Source: Candidatus Yanofskybacteria bacterium RIFCSPLOWO2_02_FULL_44_18 (GTDB lineage: Bacteria > Patescibacteriota > Minisyncoccia > 2-02-FULL-40-12 > GWA2-44-9). Taken from it: 40,592 nucleotides of DNA. The stretch lies in assembly GCA_001794755.1 (NCBI GenBank), contig MGKT01000006.1, positions 179,045 through 219,636 of the forward strand, given 5' to 3'. The notes under the pieces are model-generated. The model made no database searches, was not told the DNA's origin, and saw only the letters and a program-made list of their open reading frames with translations. The translations under genes were made by a program, and so were the position numbers. This document shows, in pieces, positions 8,782-18,200 of this stretch; the stretch's first letter is position 1, and each line of letters begins with the position of its first letter.

Positions 8782-10192
8782 TAAATACTCCGAAACCGAT
8801 AGATCTCTAATAGAGAATGCCTATAATTTCGCCGTTCAGGCCCATAAATCACAAAAGCGTCTTTCCGGAGACGCCTTTATTACCCACCCGCTGGCCGTGG
8901 CGGAGCTTTTGAGCGAACTCAAACTCGACGCCTCGACAATTGCCGCGGCCCTGCTTCATGATACGATTGAAGACTCCGAAGTTTCTAAAAATATTTTGTC
9001 CGAGCAATTCGGGACTGAAATATCTTTTTTGGTTGACGGGGTGACAAAACTAAAGCAAATCGGATTGCCCGCAAATTCTGATCCGGAAAAGATACAAAAT
9101 TTTAAAAAAATGTTTTTTGCCGTGGCCAAAGACGTGAGAGTGATTCTGATAAAACTGGCCGACCGATTGCACAATATGAGAACCGTCGCTTTTCTTCCCG
9201 ATCATGACCGGAATCGGGTCGCTTTGGAAACATTGGAAATATACGCTCCCATCGCCGCCCGCCTGGGCATGGGCGGCTGGAAGGGAGAACTTGAGGATCT
9301 TGCGTTTCAATACGCGTATCCGACAGAATTTTCATGGCTCCGAAGAAAGGTCAGGCATAAATATTTAAATCTGACCCGATACCTTGAGCGCACGCGCCCC
9401 CTACTTATCAAACACTTGTCGGATGCCGGCGTAAGTATTCTTGAGATGCATGCCCGCGGCAAACATTATTACAGCTTGTACCAGAAAATGCTGCGCCGAG
9501 ACATGGACCCCAATAAGATTCATGACATCGTCGCGATGAGAATCATAGTGCCGGATGTAAAATCTTGTTACGAAGCCCTGGGCGCCATCCATGCCCACTA
9601 CACTCCGCTCCCGCGGATGATTAAAGATTACATTGCTTTGCCCAAACCTAACGGCTACCAATCAATCCACACCACAGTTTTTTGCGAGAAAGGAAAAATC
9701 GTGGAGATTCAGATTAGGACGCCCCAAATGCATGACCACAATGAGAAAGGGGTTGCCGCTCACTGGGCATACGATGAAAGCGGTAAATCCAAAATTTCAA
9801 CCGCGGACCGCGGAGAATTGGAATGGATAAACAGATTGAAAGATTTTCTTGACCGGTCCGAGCCGGCAGAAGACATCTCGGCATTAAAAATAGACTTCTT
9901 CAAGAACAGGATATTTGTTTTAACACCTAAGGGCGACGTCGAGGATTTGCCCGAGGGAGCAACGCCTATTGATTTTGCTTATGCCATCCACAGCAATCTC
10001 GGCCACGCCGTCAAAGGCTCGAAGATAAATGGAAAAATCGCTCCCATAGATTCAGAGCTTTTAAACGGCGATGTCGTCGAAATCTTAAAAGGCAAAGAAA
10101 AAAAGCCGTCGCAGGACTGGCTTAGATATGTAAAAACGGCGAATGCCCGACATAATATCAGGAGTTGGTTTGCCAATCAGAAAAATCGCTAG
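8765..10192 (+). CDS. RelA/SpoT family (p)ppGpp synthetase/hydrolase lacking the C-terminal regulatory part
   Basis: HD hydrolase LLHDTIEDS, synthetase region KDYIALPKPNGYQSIHTTV, TGS FVLTPKGDVEDLPEGATPIDFAYAIH; GTG start overlapping topA; 475 aa. Confidence 0.93.
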   Translation: MIKNLDKYSETDRSLIENAYNFAVQAHKSQKRLSGDAFITHPLAVAELLSELKLDASTIAAALLHDTIEDSEVSKNILSEQFGTEISFLVDGVTKLKQIGLPANSDPEKIQNFKKMFFAVAKDVRVILIKLADRLHNMRTVAFLPDHDRNRVALETLEIYAPIAARLGMGGWKGELEDLAFQYAYPTEFSWLRRKVRHKYLNLTRYLERTRPLLIKHLSDAGVSILEMHARGKHYYSLYQKMLRRDMDPNKIHDIVAMRIIVPDVKSCYEALGAIHAHYTPLPRMIKDYIALPKPNGYQSIHTTVFCEKGKIVEIQIRTPQMHDHNEKGVAAHWAYDESGKSKISTADRGELEWINRLKDFLDRSEPAEDISALKIDFFKNRIFVLTPKGDVEDLPEGATPIDFAYAIHSNLGHAVKGSKINGKIAPIDSELLNGDVVEILKGKEKKPSQDWLRYVKTANARHNIRSWFANQKNR

Positions 10193-11058
10193 TCGATGAT
10201 GCTCTTTGCGATTTTATTGAGATCCTCAAGAGTGGCGAAACGCACAACTATGCGTCCGCCGCCGGCGCCGGCATGGATTGCGACCGGCGTCTGAAGGGTT
10301 CGGCTAAGATTCTTTTCCAGTTCTAAAAAACGGCCCTCATTTCGAGTCTTCGGATTTTTTTTGGCTTGAGACGCCATTTTTTCCAAATCGTCTTTGGACA
10401 CGGCGCCGGAGATGAGCTTATCAAAAGCCAGCCTCTGCTGGTTGGCATCGCTGAAAGCCAGAAGACCTCGGGCGGAAGAATAACCGATTTTCCCGTCTTT
10501 CACCGCTTGCTTCATGTCTTCAGGCAATGAAAGGAGGCGGATGATGTTTGCCACCGCTACCCGCGACTTGGAAACTTTTTCTCCGATTTCTTGCTGGGTC
10601 AAGCCATACTCTTTTTGCAATTTCAGATAAGCCTCGGCCTGTTCTATCGCATTTAAGTCTTCTCTTTGGATATTTTCGGTCAGGGCTACCTCAAGTCTCG
10701 TTTTATCTTCGTTAAAATCGTCTCGTATAATCACCGGCACATGGGGCAAACCGGCTTTTTGAGCCGCTCTTAGTCTTCTTTCTCCGGCAAGCAATATGTA
10801 TGAGACATCAAGACCCCTTGGAGAATTATCCTCTATCTTGGCAACAAGAAGGGGCTGAAGGATGCCGTATCGGCGGACTGATCTTGCCAAATCGGCGATG
10901 CTTTCTTCGTCAAAATCCCTTCTGGGCTGATTGGGGTTGGGCTTGATTTTATTTACCTCCACGTAAAAAACATTCTCTTTTTGATTTCGAGGAGAGTTTC
11001 CATCGCCTGCTGGGATTAAAGACCCCAATCCTTTTCCGAGTCCGAATAATTTCTTCAT
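10189..11058 (-). CDS. parB: ParB/Spo0J partition protein
   Basis: GLGKGLGSLIP, NPNQPRRDFDEESI, LLAGERRLRAAQKAG, ENIQREDLNAIEQAEAY. Confidence 0.96.
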   Translation of the reverse strand: MKKLFGLGKGLGSLIPAGDGNSPRNQKENVFYVEVNKIKPNPNQPRRDFDEESIADLARSVRRYGILQPLLVAKIEDNSPRGLDVSYILLAGERRLRAAQKAGLPHVPVIIRDDFNEDKTRLEVALTENIQREDLNAIEQAEAYLKLQKEYGLTQQEIGEKVSKSRVAVANIIRLLSLPEDMKQAVKDGKIGYSSARGLLAFSDANQQRLAFDKLISGAVSKDDLEKMASQAKKNPKTRNEGRFLELEKNLSRTLQTPVAIHAGAGGGRIVVRFATLEDLNKIAKSIID

Positions 11059-11066
11059 AAGGGATG

Positions 11067-11831
11067 CTATTTGGTAAGCTTGATTATTTCCTCGGCCAGC
11101 TGTTTGTACGCCTTGGCCGCTTTTGAGTCGGGATCGAATTGCAATATCGTTTTGCCGTAGCTTGGCGCTTCGGCCAAAGATATCGTTCGCGGAATTATTG
11201 CTTCAAAAACCCGGCCCGGGAAATTTTTAGAAACCTCGTTTACGACCTGTCTAGCCAAATGATTTCTCTTATCATACATTGTAAGTAATACCCCCATGAT
11301 TTGCAAATCCGGATTCAGGCCGCTGCGCACAAGTTCGATTGTTTTCATCAGTTGGCCCAGGCCTTCCAAGGCATAATATTCGCATTGGACGGGAATAATC
11401 ACTTCTTCCGCCGCCGCCAATCCGTTTACGGTCAGCAATCCCAATGACGGCGGACAATCGATTAAAATATAATCATAATTGGTGCGAATTGAATTCAGAA
11501 CTTTCTTCAGTCTTGTTTCGCGGTAATCCATCTCCACCAGTTCCACATTCGCTCCGGCCAAAGCCTGCGAGGCGGGCAAAACGTCAAACCCAAATACCGA
11601 TGTTCTTTTTAAAAGCAGCTCGGGGTTATGATCGTTTATCATCGCGTGGTAAAGAGACGGGTGATCGGGATCCAGTTTTATCCCCGCTCCGGTCGTGGCG
11701 TTGGCTTGGGGATCCAAATCGACAAGAAGCACGTATTTTCCCATTGCGGCCATAAAGGCGCTCAGGCTGGTAGCCGAGGTTGTTTTTCCGACCCCGCCCT
11801 TGGCGTTGCACATTGCGATTATTCGAGCCAT
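11067..11831 (-). CDS. parA: ParA/Soj ATPase
   Basis: NAKGGVGKTTSATSLSAF, LLVDLDPQANAT, YDYILIDCPPSLGLLTVN. Confidence 0.97.
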   Translation of the reverse strand: MARIIAMCNAKGGVGKTTSATSLSAFMAAMGKYVLLVDLDPQANATTGAGIKLDPDHPSLYHAMINDHNPELLLKRTSVFGFDVLPASQALAGANVELVEMDYRETRLKKVLNSIRTNYDYILIDCPPSLGLLTVNGLAAAEEVIIPVQCEYYALEGLGQLMKTIELVRSGLNPDLQIMGVLLTMYDKRNHLARQVVNEVSKNFPGRVFEAIIPRTISLAEAPSYGKTILQFDPDSKAAKAYKQLAEEIIKLTK

Positions 11832-11883
11832 GAGATCAAAACATTTTTCAAATTCATCATATCACCTGCCTTGTATTTTGCAA

Positions 11884-11912
11884 TTGAAAATGGGGTATAA
11901 AAATGATAGAAT
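11884..11912 (+). promoter_or_regulatory. sigma70-type promoter of tRNA-Leu
   Basis: TTGAAA (11884-11889), 17-nt spacer, TAGAAT (11907-11912), 13 nt before tRNA. Confidence 0.6.
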
Positions 11913-11924
11913 TGTTCAATATCT

Positions 11925-12012
11925 GCCGCTGTGGTGGAATTGGTTTTACACGCACGACTCAAAATCGTGTGGCCTCACGGCCATGTGGGTTCGACTCCCA
12001 CCAGCGGCACCA
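11925..12012 (+). tRNA. tRNA-Leu(CAA), class II with encoded CCA
   Basis: Acceptor GCCGCTG/CAGCGGC, anticodon arm CACGA-CTCAAAA-TCGTG, long variable arm, GTTCGACTC T-arm, CCA encoded. Confidence 0.95.
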
Positions 12013-12049
12013 CAAACGAACTAAACGGTTTTTTGAGAAGCCACACATC

Positions 12050-12748
12050 ATGTCTAGACAAAAATTACCTGACATAACTTTTCCTTGGACTCCAGACTTG
12101 GCCTACGCAACAGGCCTCATTGCAACGGATGGAAATCTGTCCCCGGATGGTCGGCACATGACTTTTAAATCTGCGGACAGACAGCTGGTACAAACCTTTA
12201 AAAAATGTCTGAATCTTAAGAATAAAACATGCAAAGACGGGATTCTAAATTGTTACTATGTTCAATTTGGAAATGTCCAATTCTATAAATGGTTGAGAAC
12301 AATCGGAATTCATCCCGCAAAAAGTCTAACTATTGGTGAGATTAATATTCCAGACAAATATTTCAGAGATTTTCTGCGTGGACACTTAGACGGCGATGGG
12401 TCTATTATTCTCTATAGGGATAAATATGGTTTGTACAAGAAAAGACATTACGATAATTTAAGAACGTACACATACTTCATTTCTGCGAGCGAACGACACA
12501 TTCTTTGGCTCAGAAATAAAATTATTAAAATTACTGGAGTATCAGGAGCCTTGATCAGACGCGAGTCAAAAATAAAAAACAGGGCCATTATTTGGCAGAT
12601 CAAAATTGCTCGTCACGAATCAATATCACTTTTGAAATGGCTCTACTACTCTATCAAAATTCCTACACTAATGAGAAAAAGGAGAACGGCAGAAAAAGTA
12701 TTACGACTGTCAAAAAATTGGAAAAGAAAAAATTATGTATTCATATAA
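12050..12748 (+). CDS. Free-standing LAGLIDADG homing endonuclease
   Basis: Two LAGLIDADG-like motifs, ATGLIATDGNL and FLRGHLDGDGSI; the ORF track start at 11903 runs through the tRNA, so ATG 12050 (MSRQKLPD) is preferred. Confidence 0.85.
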   Translation: MSRQKLPDITFPWTPDLAYATGLIATDGNLSPDGRHMTFKSADRQLVQTFKKCLNLKNKTCKDGILNCYYVQFGNVQFYKWLRTIGIHPAKSLTIGEINIPDKYFRDFLRGHLDGDGSIILYRDKYGLYKKRHYDNLRTYTYFISASERHILWLRNKIIKITGVSGALIRRESKIKNRAIIWQIKIARHESISLLKWLYYSIKIPTLMRKRRTAEKVLRLSKNWKRKNYVFI

Positions 12749-12751
12749 AGG

Positions 12752-12777
12752 ACAAATCCCTCACACGAGGGATTTGT
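12752..12777. terminator. Bidirectional terminator between the endonuclease gene and rpsP
   Basis: ACAAATCCCTC-acac-GAGGGATTTGT. Confidence 0.65.
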
Positions 12778-13220
12778 TATTGGGTCGGGTTTGGTTGTTC
12801 TTTTGAAGCTTCGGGTTGAGTTTCAAGCTGTATCTCCGGTGATGGCTCGACTGTGGCCTGGCTTACCGTGGAGTTTTCGGCAGGTTTTTCAGGTACTGCA
12901 TCGGCCGCTTTTTCAGTTTTTACCGGCGCATTCTGCGGCGATGTTTTTTCCTTCTTTTTCGGCTTCCATGTCTGCATCTTGGGCCTATCCCATATTTTAT
13001 AGTTAACTAACAGATTATTGACCGTCGGCGAAATACCCGCGCCTTTTGATATCCAGTATTCAATCCGATCAAGCTTAGCCTCCAGCTTGTTTTCGTGCGG
13101 ATTATAGTAACCTAAAAGCTCAAGGACCTCGCCTTTCGGTTTCTTGGTATGTTCGGCGATGATTATACGAAAGTGGGCTTGGCCGCGCTTTCCGGTTCTT
13201 TGGAGTCGTATATTTAACAT
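12777..13220 (-). CDS. rpsP: 30S ribosomal protein S16 with long C-terminal tail
   Basis: MLNIRLQRTGKRGQAHFRIIIAEHTKKPKGEVLELLGYYNP; ORF track over-extends the start, ATG at 13220. Confidence 0.93.
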   Translation of the reverse strand: MLNIRLQRTGKRGQAHFRIIIAEHTKKPKGEVLELLGYYNPHENKLEAKLDRIEYWISKGAGISPTVNNLLVNYKIWDRPKMQTWKPKKKEKTSPQNAPVKTEKAADAVPEKPAENSTVSQATVEPSPEIQLETQPEASKEQPNPTQ

Positions 13221-13329
13221 AAAGCCTTGAAATAATAACAAATACGGCAATTTTATGCAAATTTTAGCATTTAAAAAGATATCAACTTTTAAATCCGCCG
13301 TTAAAATTATATGATTTGAGAGGCACACA

Positions 13330-13671
13330 ATGCGAGTTGAAAAATTCGTCCAAAGGCAAAATCTTCTTCTGAAATACACGCGAACGCTCGTTACATCAGA
13401 AACTATAGGTTTAAACAGAAGGCGACGCCGGGACGTAGAGGAACATCACTGGCATTGTTGTATTCTCTATAAGCTCTTTGATTTTCCGGTTATGGTCGAG
13501 AAAAAAATCAAAGACGAACTTCTCCTCACGTCGGTCGCAGAACTCAAGATCGCCGCCAAGACTCGCAGAGAGTCTCGTTTGGAGTTGATCCGTCAAATCA
13601 GAGGCCGGAAAATGGTCATCAAGGAATTGGCTGGGACACGAACCTTAGCTATCCCCGAAGACCTCACCTAA
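13330..13671 (+). CDS. Hypothetical protein (113 aa), basic
   Basis: Intact ORF with upstream GAGAGG SD-like motif and a strong downstream terminator. Confidence 0.6.
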   Translation: MRVEKFVQRQNLLLKYTRTLVTSETIGLNRRRRRDVEEHHWHCCILYKLFDFPVMVEKKIKDELLLTSVAELKIAAKTRRESRLELIRQIRGRKMVIKELAGTRTLAIPEDLT

Positions 13672-13695
13672 AGCCCGCGCAAAGTCCGCGGGCTT
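13671..13695 (+). terminator. Rho-independent terminator
   Basis: AAGCCCGCG-caaagtc-CGCGGGCTT. Confidence 0.7.
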
Positions 13696-13700
13696 TGCGT

Positions 13701-14384
13701 TTACCAGTTTTTCTTTTTTAATCCTTCGTCGGCGGCTTTTTGCTGGGCTTCTTGTTTTGACGGTCCTTCGCCCTCGGCAATCAATTCTTTTTCGAGAAAC
13801 ACACCGACCTTGAAATTTCTAGCATGGTCCGGGCCCCATTCGTCAACTACCTCGTACGTCGGCGTGATACCGACTTTTTCCTGGGCTTTTTCCTGAAAAA
13901 GACTCTTGGCGTCGCGATAAAGTTTTTGGGAGATAATCTCCGGCAATTCTTTCAGCACGAAACGGGCGATGAATTCCTTGCACGGTTCGTATCCGCTATC
14001 AAGATATATGGCTCCAATCAGCGATTCAAACGCGTTGGCCAATATGTATTGCCGGGCCCGGCCTGTATCTTTGGCCTCACCTCGGGAGAGCAGGACATAT
14101 TCATTCAAATCAAACTCATTGGAAATCTTCGAAAGTATTACGGCATTCACCAGAGCCGCCCGCCAATTCGTAAGTTCTCCTTCGGGATTGGGGTAATTGT
14201 TGAATAAGAATTCAGTTACCACTAATTCCAAAACGGCATCGCCCAAAAATTCCAGCCTTTCATTATGATCCAGGGGCCATTTCGGATTTTCATTGAGATA
14301 GGATCGATGAGTGAGCGCGGTCAGGAGATGGTCTTTGTTTGAAAAAGAATAACCGATTTTTTGCTCCAATGGAGAAATGTCCAT
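13701..14384 (-). CDS. rnc: Ribonuclease III
   Basis: HRSYLNENPKWPLDHNERLEFLGDAVLELVV signature and C-terminal dsRBD. Confidence 0.97.
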   Translation of the reverse strand: MDISPLEQKIGYSFSNKDHLLTALTHRSYLNENPKWPLDHNERLEFLGDAVLELVVTEFLFNNYPNPEGELTNWRAALVNAVILSKISNEFDLNEYVLLSRGEAKDTGRARQYILANAFESLIGAIYLDSGYEPCKEFIARFVLKELPEIISQKLYRDAKSLFQEKAQEKVGITPTYEVVDEWGPDHARNFKVGVFLEKELIAEGEGPSKQEAQQKAADEGLKKKNW

Positions 14385-14410
14385 TACATATGCTGAAGGT
14401 GAAGATTAGA

Positions 14411-14438
14411 CATTCAGCGGACACGTGTCCGATGAATG
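14411..14438. repeat. 28-bp near-perfect palindrome in the nusB-rnc intergenic gap
   Basis: CATTCAGCGGACACGTGTCCGATGAATG; 13 of 14 symmetric pairs, 14-bp perfect core CGGACACGTGTCCG. Confidence 0.85.
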
Positions 14439-14439
14439 G

Positions 14440-14922
14440 CTAAGCTGAACTTTCAGCTGATTTAATTTCTTCTTTCTTTTTTGACGTCTGTTCCTTGCCC
14501 GGTTCTCCGATTTCACGATATACCGTGCCCAGAACGCCGTTCACGAATTTACCCGACGATTCTCCGCCGAAAGACTTGGCCAGTTCAATCGCTTCGTTTA
14601 TCGCCACTTTGGGCGGCACCTCATCCCTGTTGCCGTGCAGCAGCTCGTACAGGCCCAGCCTCAAGACATTCCTGTCCACGATGGCAATTTGTTCCAGCGG
14701 CCATTGAGGCGCCGCTTTTTCTATAATCTTATCCAGTGAATCAATATTTTCGATTATGCCTTTTACCAGCATGTATATGAAAGACGTATCTTCCAGCCCG
14801 GAAGCGTATTCGGCAACGTTGCGGTCGACTATGCCAATCAACTCGTCATTTTTGCGCCCCCTAAAATCCCACTCGTAGAGGGATTGCATAGCTACGCTTC
14901 TTGATAAGTGTCGAGATGCCAT
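14440..14922 (-). CDS. nusB: Transcription antitermination factor NusB
   Basis: RSVAMQSLYEWDF, VDRNVLRLGLYELL, KVAINEAIELAKSFGGESSGKFVNGVLG. Confidence 0.96.
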   Translation of the reverse strand: MASRHLSRSVAMQSLYEWDFRGRKNDELIGIVDRNVAEYASGLEDTSFIYMLVKGIIENIDSLDKIIEKAAPQWPLEQIAIVDRNVLRLGLYELLHGNRDEVPPKVAINEAIELAKSFGGESSGKFVNGVLGTVYREIGEPGKEQTSKKKEEIKSAESSA

Positions 14923-15146
14923 TAATGAGCTGCCGAATGCTGACGTTTTTCTTTTTTCTTCAGTTCTTTAGCCAAAACGTTAACAATTTCACGGCCTTTG
15001 TAATAACCACAAAATTTGCACATCATATGCGGCAAAATATTTCTTTTGCATTGAGGACAAGCAGATAATTTTTTCGGCTTTAAAGCAAGGTGACTGCGTC
15101 GCCTCTTCTGCTTGCCTTTAGCCATGTGGTGACGTGGTACGGCCAT
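14922..15146 (-). CDS. rpmF: 50S ribosomal protein L32
   Basis: MAVPRHHMAKGKQKRRRSHLALKPKKLSACPQCKRNILPHMMCKFCGYYKGREI. Confidence 0.95.
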   Translation of the reverse strand: MAVPRHHMAKGKQKRRRSHLALKPKKLSACPQCKRNILPHMMCKFCGYYKGREIVNVLAKELKKKEKRQHSAAH

Positions 15147-15253
15147 ATAAGTTTTTATATCTTATCACATTATTTATGAATATTCAAGCTGTCGTATGAA
15201 TCAACATTCAATTAGAAGTTGTCCACGTTGCCTGACCGGGGCGGAATGGTAAA

Positions 15254-18200
15254 ATGGAGCCGATGAAATTCGTCCACCTCCATACGCATTCCCATTATTC
15301 CCTTCTAGATGGCATGTCGAAAATAGACGACATGGTCAAATTGGCCAAAGAAATGGGCATGCCGGCAATAGCTTTGACGGATCATGGCGCCATGTACGGC
15401 ACGATTGAATTTTACAGCGCGTGCAAAAAAAATAACATCAAACCCATAATCGGAGTTGAGGCATACGTGGCCAATCGGACGAGATTCAATAAGGAAGCGA
15501 ACGTAGACAACAAGCGCTATCATCTTACTCTTTTGGCATATAACAATGTCGGCTATCAAAATCTGATTAAACTCACGACGGCGGCGCACCTTGAGGGCTA
15601 CTATTATCGGCCGCGCGTGGACAAGCAGCTTCTTAAAGAAAGCTCCGAAGGTTTAATATGCCTTTCCGGCTGCCCGGCCGGCGAATTGGCCCGCCTTATC
15701 CAATCGAAGCAACTAGAAAAAGCAGAGAAATTGATTCTCGAATACCAAGAGATATTCGGAGCCGAAAACTACTTTCTGGAAATAATGCATCATCCTGATG
15801 TCGAAGGATTCTGGGACTGGAGAAAGGCGATAATCGATTTTTCAAAAAAATTAAATATTCCCCTAGTCGCAACTCAAGATTCCCACTACTTAAGGCCCGA
15901 TGACGCTTTTGCCCATAAAACACTTGTGGCCATCGCCACCGCCACCGATGTCGAAGACATGAATATATTTTCCGGCACCGGAAAATACCATTTAATTTCT
16001 ACGGATGAGGCTTTGGAATGGTTTAAAGACATACCCGAAGCAGTTGAAAATACCGAAAAGATAGCCGAAAGATGCGATGTCGACATAACATTGGGAAAAT
16101 TTGTTTTTCCGAATTTTCCTCTGGAAGAGGGGAAAACGGCCGATCAAATGCTCGATGAATTGACTAAAAAAGGCGTCATCGAGAAAAACCTCGGTGAAAA
16201 TTTAGAAATAGAACAGAGGAGAAATTTCGAACTTCAGATAATAACACAGAAAAACTATTCTCCGTATTTTCTGGTAGTTGCCGATCTTTTAAGATTCGCG
16301 AGAGAAAAAGGCATATACACCACTGTTCGGGGTTCCGCAGCCGGCTCTCTTGTCGCCTATCTTTCCGGCATCACAAACGTCAATCCGATTGAATTTCAGT
16401 TGCCTTTTGAACGCTTCCTAAATCCATTCCGTCCTTCCGCGCCAGATATCGATATGGATTTCGCCGATGACAGGAGAGAAGAAGTAATCGAATACGCCAA
16501 ACAAAAATACGGTGCCGACAAGGTGGCCCAAATCGGAACATTCGGAACCATGATGGCCCGAGGCGCCGTCAGGGACGTCGCCCGCGCGTTAGGCAAACCT
16601 TATGAATTCGGCGACCGCATCGCCAAATTAATACCTATGGGCTCCCAAGGATTTCCAATGACGATTGAACACGCCATGGAAATGGAGCCGGAATTAAAGA
16701 AGATATGCGAAGAGAATAACGAAGCCAAAGAGGTGTTGGACATTGCCAGAAAGCTCGAAGGAACTGTCCGTCACGTATCAGTCCACGCCGCCGGCGTCGT
16801 TATTTCTCCCAAACCTCTCATTGAATACGTACCGATACAATATGATCCCAAATCGGGAGACAAGCTGATAACCCAATATGACATGTACACGGTCGGCGAA
16901 GACGGAATCGGGCTAACAAAGCTTGATTTTCTGGGCATAAGAAATCTGGCAATTTTGGAAGACGCTGTCAGATTAGTCAAAAAACTAAGAGGTATAAATA
17001 TTGATATTGAAAATATCCCGTTCGACGACAAGAAAACATTCGCCATGCTCGCCCGCGGAGAAACTGAAGGCCTGTTCCAGTTAAACGGCTCGGGCATGAC
17101 CAAACATCTTGTCGATTTGAAGCCGACATCGGTTGATGATATCAACGCCATGGTCGCTCTGTATCGTCCGGGGCCGATGAATAATATACCGGAATATATT
17201 GCCCGAAAGCATGGGAAAAAAACAATTTCATATTTTCATCCCAAGGCGGAGAATTTTTTGAAGAGGTCTTATGGCATTCTAGTCTATCAGGATGACCTTC
17301 TTTTTACGGCCATGGAATTGGCGGGATATAACTGGGAAACGGTGGATAAATTCAGAAAAGCAGTGGGAAAGAAAATTCCGGCGGAAATGGCGAAGCAGCA
17401 CGAAATATTCGTGGCTGGGTGTCAGAAACACAGCGGCATGACAAAAGAAGAAGCCGAGAAAATATGGGACCTGTTCGAGCCTTTTCAGGGCTACGGGTTT
17501 AATAAATGTTTAAGCGGCGATGCCCTAGTGTACGATTATGACACAGGTAATCTGATTAAAATTAAAGATTTATATAACAATAACAAAAAAATAAAAAGAG
17601 TGTTGTCCCTTGCTGATAATATGAAGCTTAAGCCCTCCAAAGTATTGAATGTTTTCGAAAACGGAACAAAAAAAGTTTTTGAACTTAAAACAAGAAGTGG
17701 ACGGTTTATTAAAGCTACTAATAATCATCCATTTTTGTGCGCTAACGGCTGGTGTCGCCTAGACAAGATTTCTATCGGCAGCAAAATCGCCGTACCAAGA
17801 TTAATAGAGACCGCCAAAATCACGACTGCCGTCCCAGATTTTAAATTAGTTGTTTTGGGTTATCTCTTGGCAGAAGGAAATTTGTGTCATCCGTCTGGAG
17901 TTTATTTTTATTCAACCCAACACGATGAGATAAACGATTATTCGGATAGTCTTAAGAAGTTCAATAACACGACTGCCGTTCTAAATACAAGCAAAGCTGC
18001 AACTTCTGTATATTCCAAAAGAGTGAATATAAGTCGGCCTTCGGAATTGGTTGAGTTCATAGAAACACTCGGATTAAAACATAAAAAGGCGACAGATAAA
18101 TTCATGCCTGATTTTGTGTTTAATTTGCCGAAAGAAAAATTGGCCATTCTTATTGGAAAAATGTTCCAAGGAGACGGTAGTATTACTTTAAAAGAAAATT

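Noticed and set aside
11903-12049. N-terminal extension of the endonuclease ORF in the six-frame track
   Set aside because: It translates the tRNA-Leu gene itself; ATG 12050 is the plausible start.
14442-14457. AGCTGAACTTTCAGCT palindrome
   Set aside because: Short, 2-nt loop, lies in the nusB C-terminal codons; no U-tract.
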